In this document: positions 7,576 to 15,020 of the stretch, in pieces
How positions within the stretch are numbered: the stretch's first letter is position 1
Layout of the letters: each line of letters starts with the position of its first letter
IMG/VR virus record: IMGVR_UViG_3300045432_000021
Location: 1-61,263 of that record
Source: a virus
Strand: one strand, 5' to 3'
Length of the DNA stretch: 61,263 nucleotides
Made by a program: the position numbers and the translations under genes
The notes under the pieces: model-generated
What the model saw: the letters and a program-made list of their open reading frames with translations, nothing else
What the model was told of the DNA's origin: nothing
The model's database searches: none

Positions 7576-7818
7576 ATGAAGCAATTTACCTTTGATCTAA
7601 AAGACGGAACTAAGAAAGTAATGGAATTCGATGAGTTTGTACGCTGGATGTGTCTAGTTGAGAGCTTAGAAGTTATCTCTAAAGCGTGTGATGATCGTAA
7701 TATCCCCGCTAATAATGATAGTTGGATTAAACCCTTAGCTATTCAGAGTTATATGGATGAACGTTTTCATTCTATGAAGCATGACTTAACTGTTGAAGCT
7801 ATGATGGGTAATATTTGA
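7576..7818 (+). CDS. Small unknown protein behind an AACGAACA promoter
   Basis: 80 residues, start ATG at 7576. Upstream, inside the end of the previous gene, is an AACGAACA-N4-TATAAT promoter whose -10 ends 9 nt before the ATG. The sequence is mixed helix and strand with no recognised domain (VRWMCLVESLEVISKACDD). It lies directly upstream of the glycosyltransferase and overlaps the TTG that could extend it. Confidence 0.75.
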   Translation: MKQFTFDLKDGTKKVMEFDEFVRWMCLVESLEVISKACDDRNIPANNDSWIKPLAIQSYMDERFHSMKHDLTVEAMMGNI

Positions 7819-7820
7819 TT

Positions 7821-8621
7821 ATGACGTTTGTTACTATCACAGATTCTAATCAGTGGAGGTATATATTACCTAATCTAGTTGTATTAGAGAGCTTTAAGAG
7901 ATCATATACATACTATATCTTTGGTAATAATAAGTATGTTACGTCATTATTGATAGCAGAAATTAAAAGGTTAGATATTGTGCATGGTACAATACACGTC
8001 AGCAATATACCTTCTTTCTTTAGCACTTTCGGATTAAAGCCTACTAATACTAATCATAGTTGGATTACTCCAACCACAATGGATAGATTTGTTATACCGC
8101 TACATACAGATATCGATAAGTTCCTATGGTTAGATTGTGATACTCTTATAATTAGTGAGGAAATTTTTGACTTAGAGCATATAGAGACGTCTGATAAAGG
8201 TATCGCTGCTGCAGTTACTGACACCACTCTAGATGATCACATTATTTATTTTAGTAAGGCTGACTTTCTTGCTGATCTAGCCGTGGAAAACAGCAGCACT
8301 TTTAATGCCGGGGTATGCTTAATGGATTGTAATAAGCTAAGAGATAATAAATATGAGGAATTTATTAGAGAGGTTTATGATAGGTCGCAGGGTAGGTATG
8401 TAAACGATGAAGTTATACTTAACTTGTACGATCAGTCTTTTAACTTACTACCTAGTACTTATAATTGTATGACTCATAAACCTTTCGAGGTGAGAGACCC
8501 GGTTATTGTTCATTTTTCCGGTAAGGATTATAAACCGTGGATAAATCATGTATACAAAAGCGGATATTATTTAAAATACTATAAGTTATGGGAGTACTAC
8601 TACCTTTCACTAGCTGATTAA
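7821..8621 (+). CDS. Glycosyltransferase family 8-like enzyme
   Basis: 266 residues from ATG 7821; an in-frame TTG two codons upstream is the only alternative. A DxD motif in FLWLDCDTLI (Asp105, Asp107) would bind the divalent metal and nucleotide sugar. STFNAGVCLMD near residue 155 is the typical FNAGV acceptor-side motif, and VIVHFSGKDYKPW near 235 is the C-terminal HFxGxxKPW motif of GT8 (glycogenin/LgtC type). It transfers a hexose from a nucleotide sugar. The target is not shown; it could be modified phage DNA, a virion protein or host envelope glycan. It sits beside the adhesin cluster with which it converges. Confidence 0.87.
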   Translation: MTFVTITDSNQWRYILPNLVVLESFKRSYTYYIFGNNKYVTSLLIAEIKRLDIVHGTIHVSNIPSFFSTFGLKPTNTNHSWITPTTMDRFVIPLHTDIDKFLWLDCDTLIISEEIFDLEHIETSDKGIAAAVTDTTLDDHIIYFSKADFLADLAVENSSTFNAGVCLMDCNKLRDNKYEEFIREVYDRSQGRYVNDEVILNLYDQSFNLLPSTYNCMTHKPFEVRDPVIVHFSGKDYKPWINHVYKSGYYLKYYKLWEYYYLSLAD

Positions 8622-9664
8622 GCTTCGCGCCAAGTGTAGTTAACATTAAAGGTAAAGTAATTAGTGCGTTTGCCTGATGGAGCGTAAGGGTCAGAGTACG
8701 GACCTATAGGCCCGGTATTAGTATTAGTAGAATATGTTAATTGCACGCTAGCAGCGGTGTCTGCGTCGAGATTATATATAGCTATTGGAAATCTAAACCT
8801 CGATACAAAGAAATTACTTGACGACTCTAAAGATCCGTCCTTAGAGAGATAGATACACTGTATATTTTTGTAAATACCGACAGAAGTAGCTGATATATTA
8901 ACATATGCTGTAGAGACAGTGACGGATTTAGTTGTGTGATCTATAGAATAACCTAACTCAGTAGGTTTAAAACTAGAACTAACACGATTAATAAGCCCAT
9001 ATGTTAAGACAGTTGGGAAAGTCTCACCAAAACTAGGAATATCTTCAGTGGTTTGCGATAAAATTAGCTCATTATTATTATAGTATGTTCTATCGTAAGG
9101 TATTTGGTAGGTTGCTGCATCTACAGGTATAGAATAGTTATAACCATCTGCAGCATTTACTGTCAGTCTGTAGCTTAAGACTGAACCCCAGTTAATTTTT
9201 AACCTATAATAGAAGATAATGTATTGACCAGCCTTAATATTGAGAGGAGTCAGGAAGGTATTACGAGCAAATGCGTTGCTAGATTGAGATCTTTTTATAG
9301 CAAACTCTTTAATAGTAGTATCTGACGTGGATGGTAGTGTGGTAAACGATCTATAATAGACTTTTGTACTAATATCTTCAACATAAGCCTCACTTGTCGA
9401 TGCTTTTACGCCGCTTAGTCTAGAATCACCAGTCGACTCCTGAATACCATTTAAAAAGTAGCCAGACTTACCGGCAAAGCTGTTACTCTTACCAAAATCT
9501 AAGTAACTAAGCAAGCTAGGTATATCATATGTGTATAAGTCTAGTAGCCCGCCAGATAGAATGGTATTTGTTGACCAATCTGATTCCTCAACAACGAGTC
9601 CATTGTCAATTACTTGATAACTATACTCCCCCTTAAGATCTAAATTTAAATTAACGTTATTCAT
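8618..9664 (-). CDS. Virion structural protein of the adhesin cluster (unknown)
   Basis: 348 residues, rich in Ser, Thr, Tyr and beta-strand patterns, without cysteine-based or enzymatic motifs. The N-terminus (DNGLVVEESDWSTNTILSGG) resembles the attachment region of small tail or fibre proteins I have seen in phages, but I cannot name it. The start overlaps the previous stop by 1 nt (TAATG), so it is co-transcribed with the lectin-like gene. Its stop shares TTAA with the convergent glycosyltransferase. Confidence 0.75.
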   Translation of the reverse strand: MNNVNLNLDLKGEYSYQVIDNGLVVEESDWSTNTILSGGLLDLYTYDIPSLLSYLDFGKSNSFAGKSGYFLNGIQESTGDSRLSGVKASTSEAYVEDISTKVYYRSFTTLPSTSDTTIKEFAIKRSQSSNAFARNTFLTPLNIKAGQYIIFYYRLKINWGSVLSYRLTVNAADGYNYSIPVDAATYQIPYDRTYYNNNELILSQTTEDIPSFGETFPTVLTYGLINRVSSSFKPTELGYSIDHTTKSVTVSTAYVNISATSVGIYKNIQCIYLSKDGSLESSSNFFVSRFRFPIAIYNLDADTAASVQLTYSTNTNTGPIGPYSDPYAPSGKRTNYFTFNVNYTWREA

Positions 9665-10887
9665 TAGGTATAGCTGATAATATAGTTAGAATAATTGCCA
9701 ATTGGTCGCTCATTGCTATTATTAGTATAATTTATTCCAGATCCAATTAACTTCCAGGTACTATCGAAGCTAGAAAGAGATAGTGTTATACTGCTATCTG
9801 CAGATACATATTGGAAGTAGTCTGTACGCGTTAAAGAAATTATCTCGGTAGTCGTAGTATTGTAAAGATTTACATTATAGCCGAAGTTGTAAAGGTCATA
9901 AGCAGAGAAGCCATTATCTATACCTCTATTAAACGCTCGATCTACATTAATACTTATAAGACCAAAATGCTGCCTAGTACTAGAAGCCGGTTCAAAAGTA
10001 ATTGCTGGTGGAGGTGTATAAGGTTCATAGACTGGTGGAACATATGGCTTATACTCACAGTCTGTAACTAGGCATGTATTATCTAATATTGGAGCTTCAA
10101 GTAAAGTTGTTGAGCTAGTAGGAGTAACATATGTAAAATCTTCACGACCTTCAACAGTAAAGTTACTAAATCTTACATCAGGTGCCGGTGCATTACCTGA
10201 AACTGGCTTAACAAATACAACACCAGGTCTAAATCTACTATCAGGAGTTCTACTAAAATTGACATTCTGTGTCAAAATATTAACAAAGTCTTCTGTAGGG
10301 CTATATCTAAAATCAATATATAATGTTTGACCTACATTACCTAACCGAGCTCTAATAGTCTTTTTGCGAGTCTCAAGTATATTAAAGTTGTATGTGGATA
10401 ATGATGTATTAACGGAATACTCTCTCCAACTATATGCTGGCGCTTGCCCTCGGACTGATATAGAGTTTAATTTTCGTCTTGAATCTAATTCACCATCCCT
10501 TACTAAGACACCGAGCGAGCTAACAGATAGAGCAAAGCTACCTGTTGTATCTAGACCAACTCCAATAACGCCTAAATCTATATTACCTAAAGATCCAGCA
10601 TAGCCTAGATCAACATTATTACCAGCAGATAACAGATAGGAGAAAAAATACGTATCATCTGGATAAGCTAAATAGCTTAATGAATCTGTACTAGTTAATA
10701 TAGAGTACCCCTGAGATAAAGCTATGCCCTGCGAGTCTTGTAAAAATAAACAGATACCAAGCTGAGAGTTAACTGGTATGCTTGTAGCGTAATAATCAAA
10801 AGACCATACTATATCGTAATACGGTGAAAGAGCTTTCTCATAAATCTTAAAAAGTTTAGCATTAGGATTAAGAGCAGGATACTCCAT
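9664..10887 (-). CDS. Virion protein with legume-lectin-like (concanavalin-fold) N-terminal domain
   Basis: 407 residues. Residues about 25-220 follow the pattern of L-type lectin domains: FDYYATSIP, a strand QLGICLFLQD, then DLGVIGVGLDTTGSFAL, NSISVRG, and a strand pair ending in GQTLYIDFRYSP. A proline-rich hinge (YVPPVYEPYTPPP) near 280 separates this from a second beta domain (300-407). Carbohydrate binding by the tail is likely; metal-binding residues are not certain. GATAAATA lies 6 nt upstream of the ATG. Confidence 0.7.
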   Translation of the reverse strand: MEYPALNPNAKLFKIYEKALSPYYDIVWSFDYYATSIPVNSQLGICLFLQDSQGIALSQGYSILTSTDSLSYLAYPDDTYFFSYLLSAGNNVDLGYAGSLGNIDLGVIGVGLDTTGSFALSVSSLGVLVRDGELDSRRKLNSISVRGQAPAYSWREYSVNTSLSTYNFNILETRKKTIRARLGNVGQTLYIDFRYSPTEDFVNILTQNVNFSRTPDSRFRPGVVFVKPVSGNAPAPDVRFSNFTVEGREDFTYVTPTSSTTLLEAPILDNTCLVTDCEYKPYVPPVYEPYTPPPAITFEPASSTRQHFGLISINVDRAFNRGIDNGFSAYDLYNFGYNVNLYNTTTTEIISLTRTDYFQYVSADSSITLSLSSFDSTWKLIGSGINYTNNSNERPIGNYSNYIISYT

Positions 10888-10892
10888 ACGTA

Positions 10893-11114
10893 TTATTTAT
10901 CATTGTTCGCAATTATAAAGACGCACGTTAAAGTATTATTGTCTCTAAACCTACAACAACATACTAGTTTATAGTTTAGTCTTTTATATTCTCTATAGAT
11001 GGTCTTAAAATGCTCAACATCGACATTTAAGATGATACTCTTTCTAGTTTTATCTATCAAGATATAATTTGTAAACTCCTGACCTACTGCATAAGCTCGA
11101 TTAGGTATATCCAC
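10893..11114 (-). CDS. Small cysteine-containing unknown protein (GTG start)
   Basis: 73 residues from a GTG. CATAAATA ends 5 nt before this GTG; an ATG one base upstream is out of frame. The middle has a CCCRFRDNN segment. No family is recognised. Position between late adhesin genes suggests a late product. Confidence 0.6.
   Translation of the reverse strand: MDIPNRAYAVGQEFTNYILIDKTRKSIILNVDVEHFKTIYREYKRLNYKLVCCCRFRDNNTLTCVFIIANNDK
10894..10901 (-). promoter_or_regulatory. Late-type box GATAAATA, 6 nt before ATG 10887
   Basis: It drives the lectin-like gene and overlaps the stop of the preceding 73-aa gene. Confidence 0.55.
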
Positions 11115-11119
11115 ATATA

Positions 11120-11127
11120 TATTTATG
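11120..11127 (-). promoter_or_regulatory. Late-type box CATAAATA, 5 nt before GTG 11114
   Basis: Followed by TATAT and the GTG. The box overlaps the stop of the 53-aa gene. Confidence 0.5.
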
Positions 11128-11284
11128 ACTTTTCGTGAAATAATATCTCTTTTACCTTCGACCTCAATTGGTTAGCCGACTTATAATCTTCAATTTCATT
11201 TATTGAAAATCTAACATTGCAGAGTAATTTTTCAATAAACAAAAAATCTTCGAATGTAAACCCTTCAACAATTATTTCTTCCAT
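11123..11284 (-). CDS. Very small unknown protein (53 aa)
   Basis: An intact ATG-initiated frame of 53 residues fills the 171-nt space between two minus-strand genes. It starts 1 nt after the stop of the tail-collar protein gene and is acidic at the N-terminus (MEEIIVEGFTFEDFLF). Its tight coupling supports a real gene; the function is unknown. Its end overlaps the upstream region and promoter box of the next gene. Confidence 0.55.
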   Translation of the reverse strand: MEEIIVEGFTFEDFLFIEKLLCNVRFSINEIEDYKSANQLRSKVKEILFHEKS

Positions 11285-11285
11285 A

Positions 11286-13028
11286 TTATAATGTATATCC
11301 TACAACGCGAAGTACAACTGCATCACTATTACAAACGGGAGATCTAAACGCCATAACCAATTGACCGGTATTATTAGCAGATAGCGGTAGAAATACCTGA
11401 CTTACATCACACTCTGGAGGATTACCTATACTGTTAGACCCTCTAAGGTAGCTCACTGTATATTCTGTTGACGATGCGAAACGTTGAGTATCTGGACCAA
11501 GTAAGTCTATATTTGGAGCTGATACTATTACCCTTGGAGTATTAGGTTGTGCAGTACCAGTCTCGTTAAATTTGGTAACTCTACTTTCTATAATTAAGTT
11601 CTTAGCGTTACTTGGTATAGTTGTTGAAGGGCTTGCGATACCTGCTGGTAGAGTTGATGCATTTGGAACAGTGGCAGGTAGTTGAGTTATAAAGGGATAT
11701 GCTGTTATAGCACCAAAAAAGCTCTCTGGAACATTAATACCAGGTACGTTCAAAGGATCTTCTTCACTTGAATGTTTATAAAAAGTAACTGGAGTTTTGA
11801 GGAATGTTATAGGTGAACTTGCATTATATGCAGTGTTAGAACCAGCAGGGGTTTCTGCACCAGCTAATATAGTGGGAGTAGCAATCGGATTTAAAACTCG
11901 ACCATAATTATCAATTAAAAATGCCCCGCTTATAGTCTGCGATGAGGTAACTTGAGGTAAGCTGATAACATGATTACCAGATAGCGCTGTTACTGTTAAA
12001 CCAGTTGATGTAACTCCATTAAGAGTAGAGCTGAGACCAGCTGTAAAGGAAATGGTAGAGCTAACTATGGGGTCAGCTATTGCCTTTATAATATAGAGCA
12101 TTCCGGTTGCGCTCAATGTACTAACATTGGTTGTTCTAGCGCATAACGAATAAACCGTAGATGTTGCAGGGCCACTCGCTGTACCGTAGAGAGTTTTATT
12201 TATAAGATCAGGTACTTTAAAGTTAGTAACGTCACCTCCATAAGTAGTACCGATAGCGGTATACAACTGAGGATAAGTAGCTGATGGTACAGCCTGGCCA
12301 TTACATAATAGCCACCCAGATGGAGCATTGGCAGCAGAAGCAAAAGGCATTATGGAGCCTACAGGAATCTGACCAGCTGTTCCTGGCACGAAAAGCGTTG
12401 ATGACTGAGTATAATTTGTCCATTTTAGTTTACCTGTAATATCTGTTGATAAAAACAATTCATTGGCAGTTGCGATAGGCCACTCATAACTTACATTATT
12501 AATTTTAAGCTTTCCTGGTAGAGTAAAATACTCTGTATCAGACGGTTGAATACTATTTGTGATAATTGTCTGAGAATTTAAACCTATTTTACCACCACTT
12601 AAGATTAATGAATTGCCAACTATACCTGGATCAATATTACTAGCAGAAACTAACCCTACAGTAAAGGTATTACCAGTTCTTATAATAGTACTATCGCCCG
12701 CTTCATATACCCCGCCAATTACTTCCCAATTTGCTATATTATTAGAGGCGCCACCTATAAATCTATATAGAATTTTGTTATCACTATCATACGCCTGATC
12801 GCCAGGAGAAACGTTTGTTGAATCAGTTACATTATTACTTGAACCTCTAAATGTATTACCAATTAAGATACCGCCTAGAGTAGTGCCATCACCGACGTAT
12901 AGTTTCTTAGTATCTGTAGTATATCCTAGCTCTCCTGCAGCAAGTACCGCGCCCAGTCTATCAGCATTGATACCTCTACGTACTAGAAGTCTTAATAGAG
13001 AATTTTCAAATATTTCAATTTTTGCCAT
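11286..13028 (-). CDS. Tail fibre protein with Mtd-N-like domain and phage tail collar domain
   Basis: 580 residues. Residues 10-55 (RRGINADRLGAVLAAGELGY then KKLYVGDGTTLGG) match the N-terminal domain of the Bordetella phage major tropism determinant, a virion-attachment trimerisation module. Residues about 222-275 (PVGSIMPFA, PSGWLLCNGQAVP, YPQLYTAIGTTYGG, FKVPDL) are a clear phage tail collar domain. The C-terminal 300 residues are Ser/Thr-rich beta structure, likely the receptor-facing part. No late box matches the standard spacing; it may be transcribed from the box upstream of the next gene. Confidence 0.88.
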   Translation of the reverse strand: MAKIEIFENSLLRLLVRRGINADRLGAVLAAGELGYTTDTKKLYVGDGTTLGGILIGNTFRGSSNNVTDSTNVSPGDQAYDSDNKILYRFIGGASNNIANWEVIGGVYEAGDSTIIRTGNTFTVGLVSASNIDPGIVGNSLILSGGKIGLNSQTIITNSIQPSDTEYFTLPGKLKINNVSYEWPIATANELFLSTDITGKLKWTNYTQSSTLFVPGTAGQIPVGSIMPFASAANAPSGWLLCNGQAVPSATYPQLYTAIGTTYGGDVTNFKVPDLINKTLYGTASGPATSTVYSLCARTTNVSTLSATGMLYIIKAIADPIVSSTISFTAGLSSTLNGVTSTGLTVTALSGNHVISLPQVTSSQTISGAFLIDNYGRVLNPIATPTILAGAETPAGSNTAYNASSPITFLKTPVTFYKHSSEEDPLNVPGINVPESFFGAITAYPFITQLPATVPNASTLPAGIASPSTTIPSNAKNLIIESRVTKFNETGTAQPNTPRVIVSAPNIDLLGPDTQRFASSTEYTVSYLRGSNSIGNPPECDVSQVFLPLSANNTGQLVMAFRSPVCNSDAVVLRVVGYTL

Positions 13029-13040
13029 GATATGTTTTTA

Positions 13041-14159
13041 TTATGATATAGGTCCGCCGGATAATGCAGTTACTTGCGAAAATCTAAAGACAGGTATAGC
13101 TAAGTCACCTGAAGAAGATGAATTGATTACAATAAATCCTGCTGAACTAACGCTTGCTGTATAACTAGTACCTATAGTAGTTATGTCTGAATATGTAGCT
13201 TCAAATACTTGCTGATTAGTGAATGCATTCTGATCTATAGTACCGTTATAAGCGGAACCTGTACCAGCGGTATCTGTTGATATTATATAACCGAACATCG
13301 ATGAACGACTAGTTATTATACCATCTTCATTATAGTTAATATTATCAAACCTAGTATTAACATTGCCAGCGTGTTTTGGCTTTAGAGATATTATACCAGC
13401 ATTTGACTCTAGACTATCGTTATCTACATTTTTTAATCTAGCTGTCAATACTCCATCTACAGCTTGCAAGCCATCACCCACAAAGTTACTGCTTAGAGAG
13501 CTTGTTGTAACAGTTCCAGGAGGAACTTGAGTGATTGTGAGTTGTGAATTTACATTATACCCGAAGTATCTTGGATCAACATTTACATCGATAAGATTGC
13601 CACTACCGCCTGAAATAGACCTACCGAAAGAAGTACTGCTTATTGAATCTTTAGTAATACCCTTAACAGCTAACTTATTGTTAACAATATTCATTGTAAC
13701 ATTATCTACGTTAGCTGATATACCTATACCGAACGATAGTCCGCCATTTGCTGTTACAACATTAGGGCTAAGCTTAGTATATCCTAGTGAATAGTCTTGA
13801 ATACCTAATATGTTTGAGCCACTTGCATACTTGAGAATCAACCCATCAACTTTTGGGCTTATATTAAGCCAGTGAGTAAGATTACTGTAATCCGTACCAG
13901 TTAACTGATACATTAACGACCCTGTAAATACTATATCATTCTGAACAGCTCTAGAAACTGTATTTCTAGATAAACTATTGCTAACAGGGTTATGTATAAC
14001 ACTACCAACAGGTCTACCACCATAAGTAGTGCCGTCTCCTACAAATACTCTTGCTGTATCGGTTGTATATCCTAATTCACCCTGCTCAAGTATAACAGCC
14101 TTACGCTGAGAGTCGGTACCTCTTCTAATCTTTAATTTTATTATAGTTTGTGCAGGCAT
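13041..14159 (-). CDS. Tail fibre protein with Mtd-N-like domain
   Basis: 372 residues. Residues about 8-52 (KIRRGTDSQRKAVILEQGEL then ARVFVGDGTTYGG) repeat the attachment module of the downstream gene, so the two are paralogous at the N-terminus. The rest is Asn/Ser-rich beta structure with no enzymatic motif. It probably forms a trimeric fibre on the same baseplate site type. A perfect TATAAATA lies 9 nt before the ATG. Confidence 0.82.
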   Translation of the reverse strand: MPAQTIIKLKIRRGTDSQRKAVILEQGELGYTTDTARVFVGDGTTYGGRPVGSVIHNPVSNSLSRNTVSRAVQNDIVFTGSLMYQLTGTDYSNLTHWLNISPKVDGLILKYASGSNILGIQDYSLGYTKLSPNVVTANGGLSFGIGISANVDNVTMNIVNNKLAVKGITKDSISSTSFGRSISGGSGNLIDVNVDPRYFGYNVNSQLTITQVPPGTVTTSSLSSNFVGDGLQAVDGVLTARLKNVDNDSLESNAGIISLKPKHAGNVNTRFDNINYNEDGIITSRSSMFGYIISTDTAGTGSAYNGTIDQNAFTNQQVFEATYSDITTIGTSYTASVSSAGFIVINSSSSGDLAIPVFRFSQVTALSGGPIS

Positions 14160-14168
14160 TTTAATAAT

Positions 14169-14176
14169 TATTTATA
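14169..14176 (-). promoter_or_regulatory. Late box TATAAATA, 9 nt before ATG 14159
   Basis: Perfect T4 consensus, with a slightly longer spacer than most. Confidence 0.7.
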
Positions 14177-14185
14177 ACTGATTCA

Positions 14186-15004
14186 TTAATATACCCAGCC
14201 ATCTAAAGTAACATTTAACTCATACAGATTTAAAGTATTGTTTGTAGATCCTGCTAAGGTCTGTACTTCAAAGTAATAAGAAGATGTACCAGTAGCAGGT
14301 ATTGCGAAAAACTGTTGGGTCGAGTCATAGATTGTATCTACGCCTAAGGATCGATAGTCTTCTCTTACTTCGCCAGTACATACTGTCTTCCCGTCCATCT
14401 TTAAATAAACCGCAAAATCGCCACCGTTAGACTGTAGGAAAAGTTTCGTATTAATAATAGCGTACCTAGCTGTCGCACCACTAACATAACCAGAGAAAGT
14501 ACTCCAATTAATATTAGTATTTGGTATTATAGTTTGTACCGTGTTTGGCACGCCAAGATAACTATTTATCGATAAACGTGCTGGTGTAATTAAGCTAACA
14601 GGAGCGCTTAAGAGAGATAAAGTAGGTCTTGATGTAATATTAGTAATAACACCATCGACAACAGTTATTCTAGGGTTATCATACACGCCATCTTCAATTG
14701 TAGAGCCACCAATAATCTCAGAAAGAGATTTCAATTCAAGAACACCAGCGGCTGTTCTAGCTACAACTTGATTTTCTGCTCCATCTTTATTAGGCATTAA
14801 TAATTCACCTGCCTTCACATTATTAGCAGATAACAACCCGGTAATCGATGCGCCCTGAGCTGCTCTTCCGACAGAAAGAGAAGATTGCACACCGACACCA
14901 TCATACACCGCTTCTTGACCGGTCGGAGGGATTGTTGTTCCGTTAGTATGTAGCACACCCTTATAGGTAGCGCTAATATTAGTGTTGGTCAAAGCGTTTG
15001 GCAT
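14186..15004 (-). CDS. Tail fibre or baseplate-attached structural protein (unknown)
   Basis: 272 residues, Thr/Ser/Asn-rich. The N-terminal half looks like a fibre shaft; the C-terminal half (residues 165-272, with RYAIINTKLFLQSNGGDFAV and SSYYFEVQTLAGS) resembles a compact beta-sandwich. No named family is recognised. CTTAAATA lies 5 nt before the ATG. It belongs to the same late adhesin cluster. Confidence 0.75.
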   Translation of the reverse strand: MPNALTNTNISATYKGVLHTNGTTIPPTGQEAVYDGVGVQSSLSVGRAAQGASITGLLSANNVKAGELLMPNKDGAENQVVARTAAGVLELKSLSEIIGGSTIEDGVYDNPRITVVDGVITNITSRPTLSLLSAPVSLITPARLSINSYLGVPNTVQTIIPNTNINWSTFSGYVSGATARYAIINTKLFLQSNGGDFAVYLKMDGKTVCTGEVREDYRSLGVDTIYDSTQQFFAIPATGTSSYYFEVQTLAGSTNNTLNLYELNVTLDGWVY

Positions 15005-15009
15005 ACTAT

Positions 15010-15017
15010 TATTTAAG
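15010..15017 (-). promoter_or_regulatory. Late-type box CTTAAATA, 5 nt before ATG 15004
   Basis: Lies in the 16-nt gap between two adhesin-cluster genes. Confidence 0.5.
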
Positions 15018-15020
15018 TTA

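Noticed and set aside
11286-14159. Diversity-generating retroelement target
   Set aside because: The Mtd-N module alone is not enough. No reverse transcriptase and no template/variable repeat pair are visible in the window.
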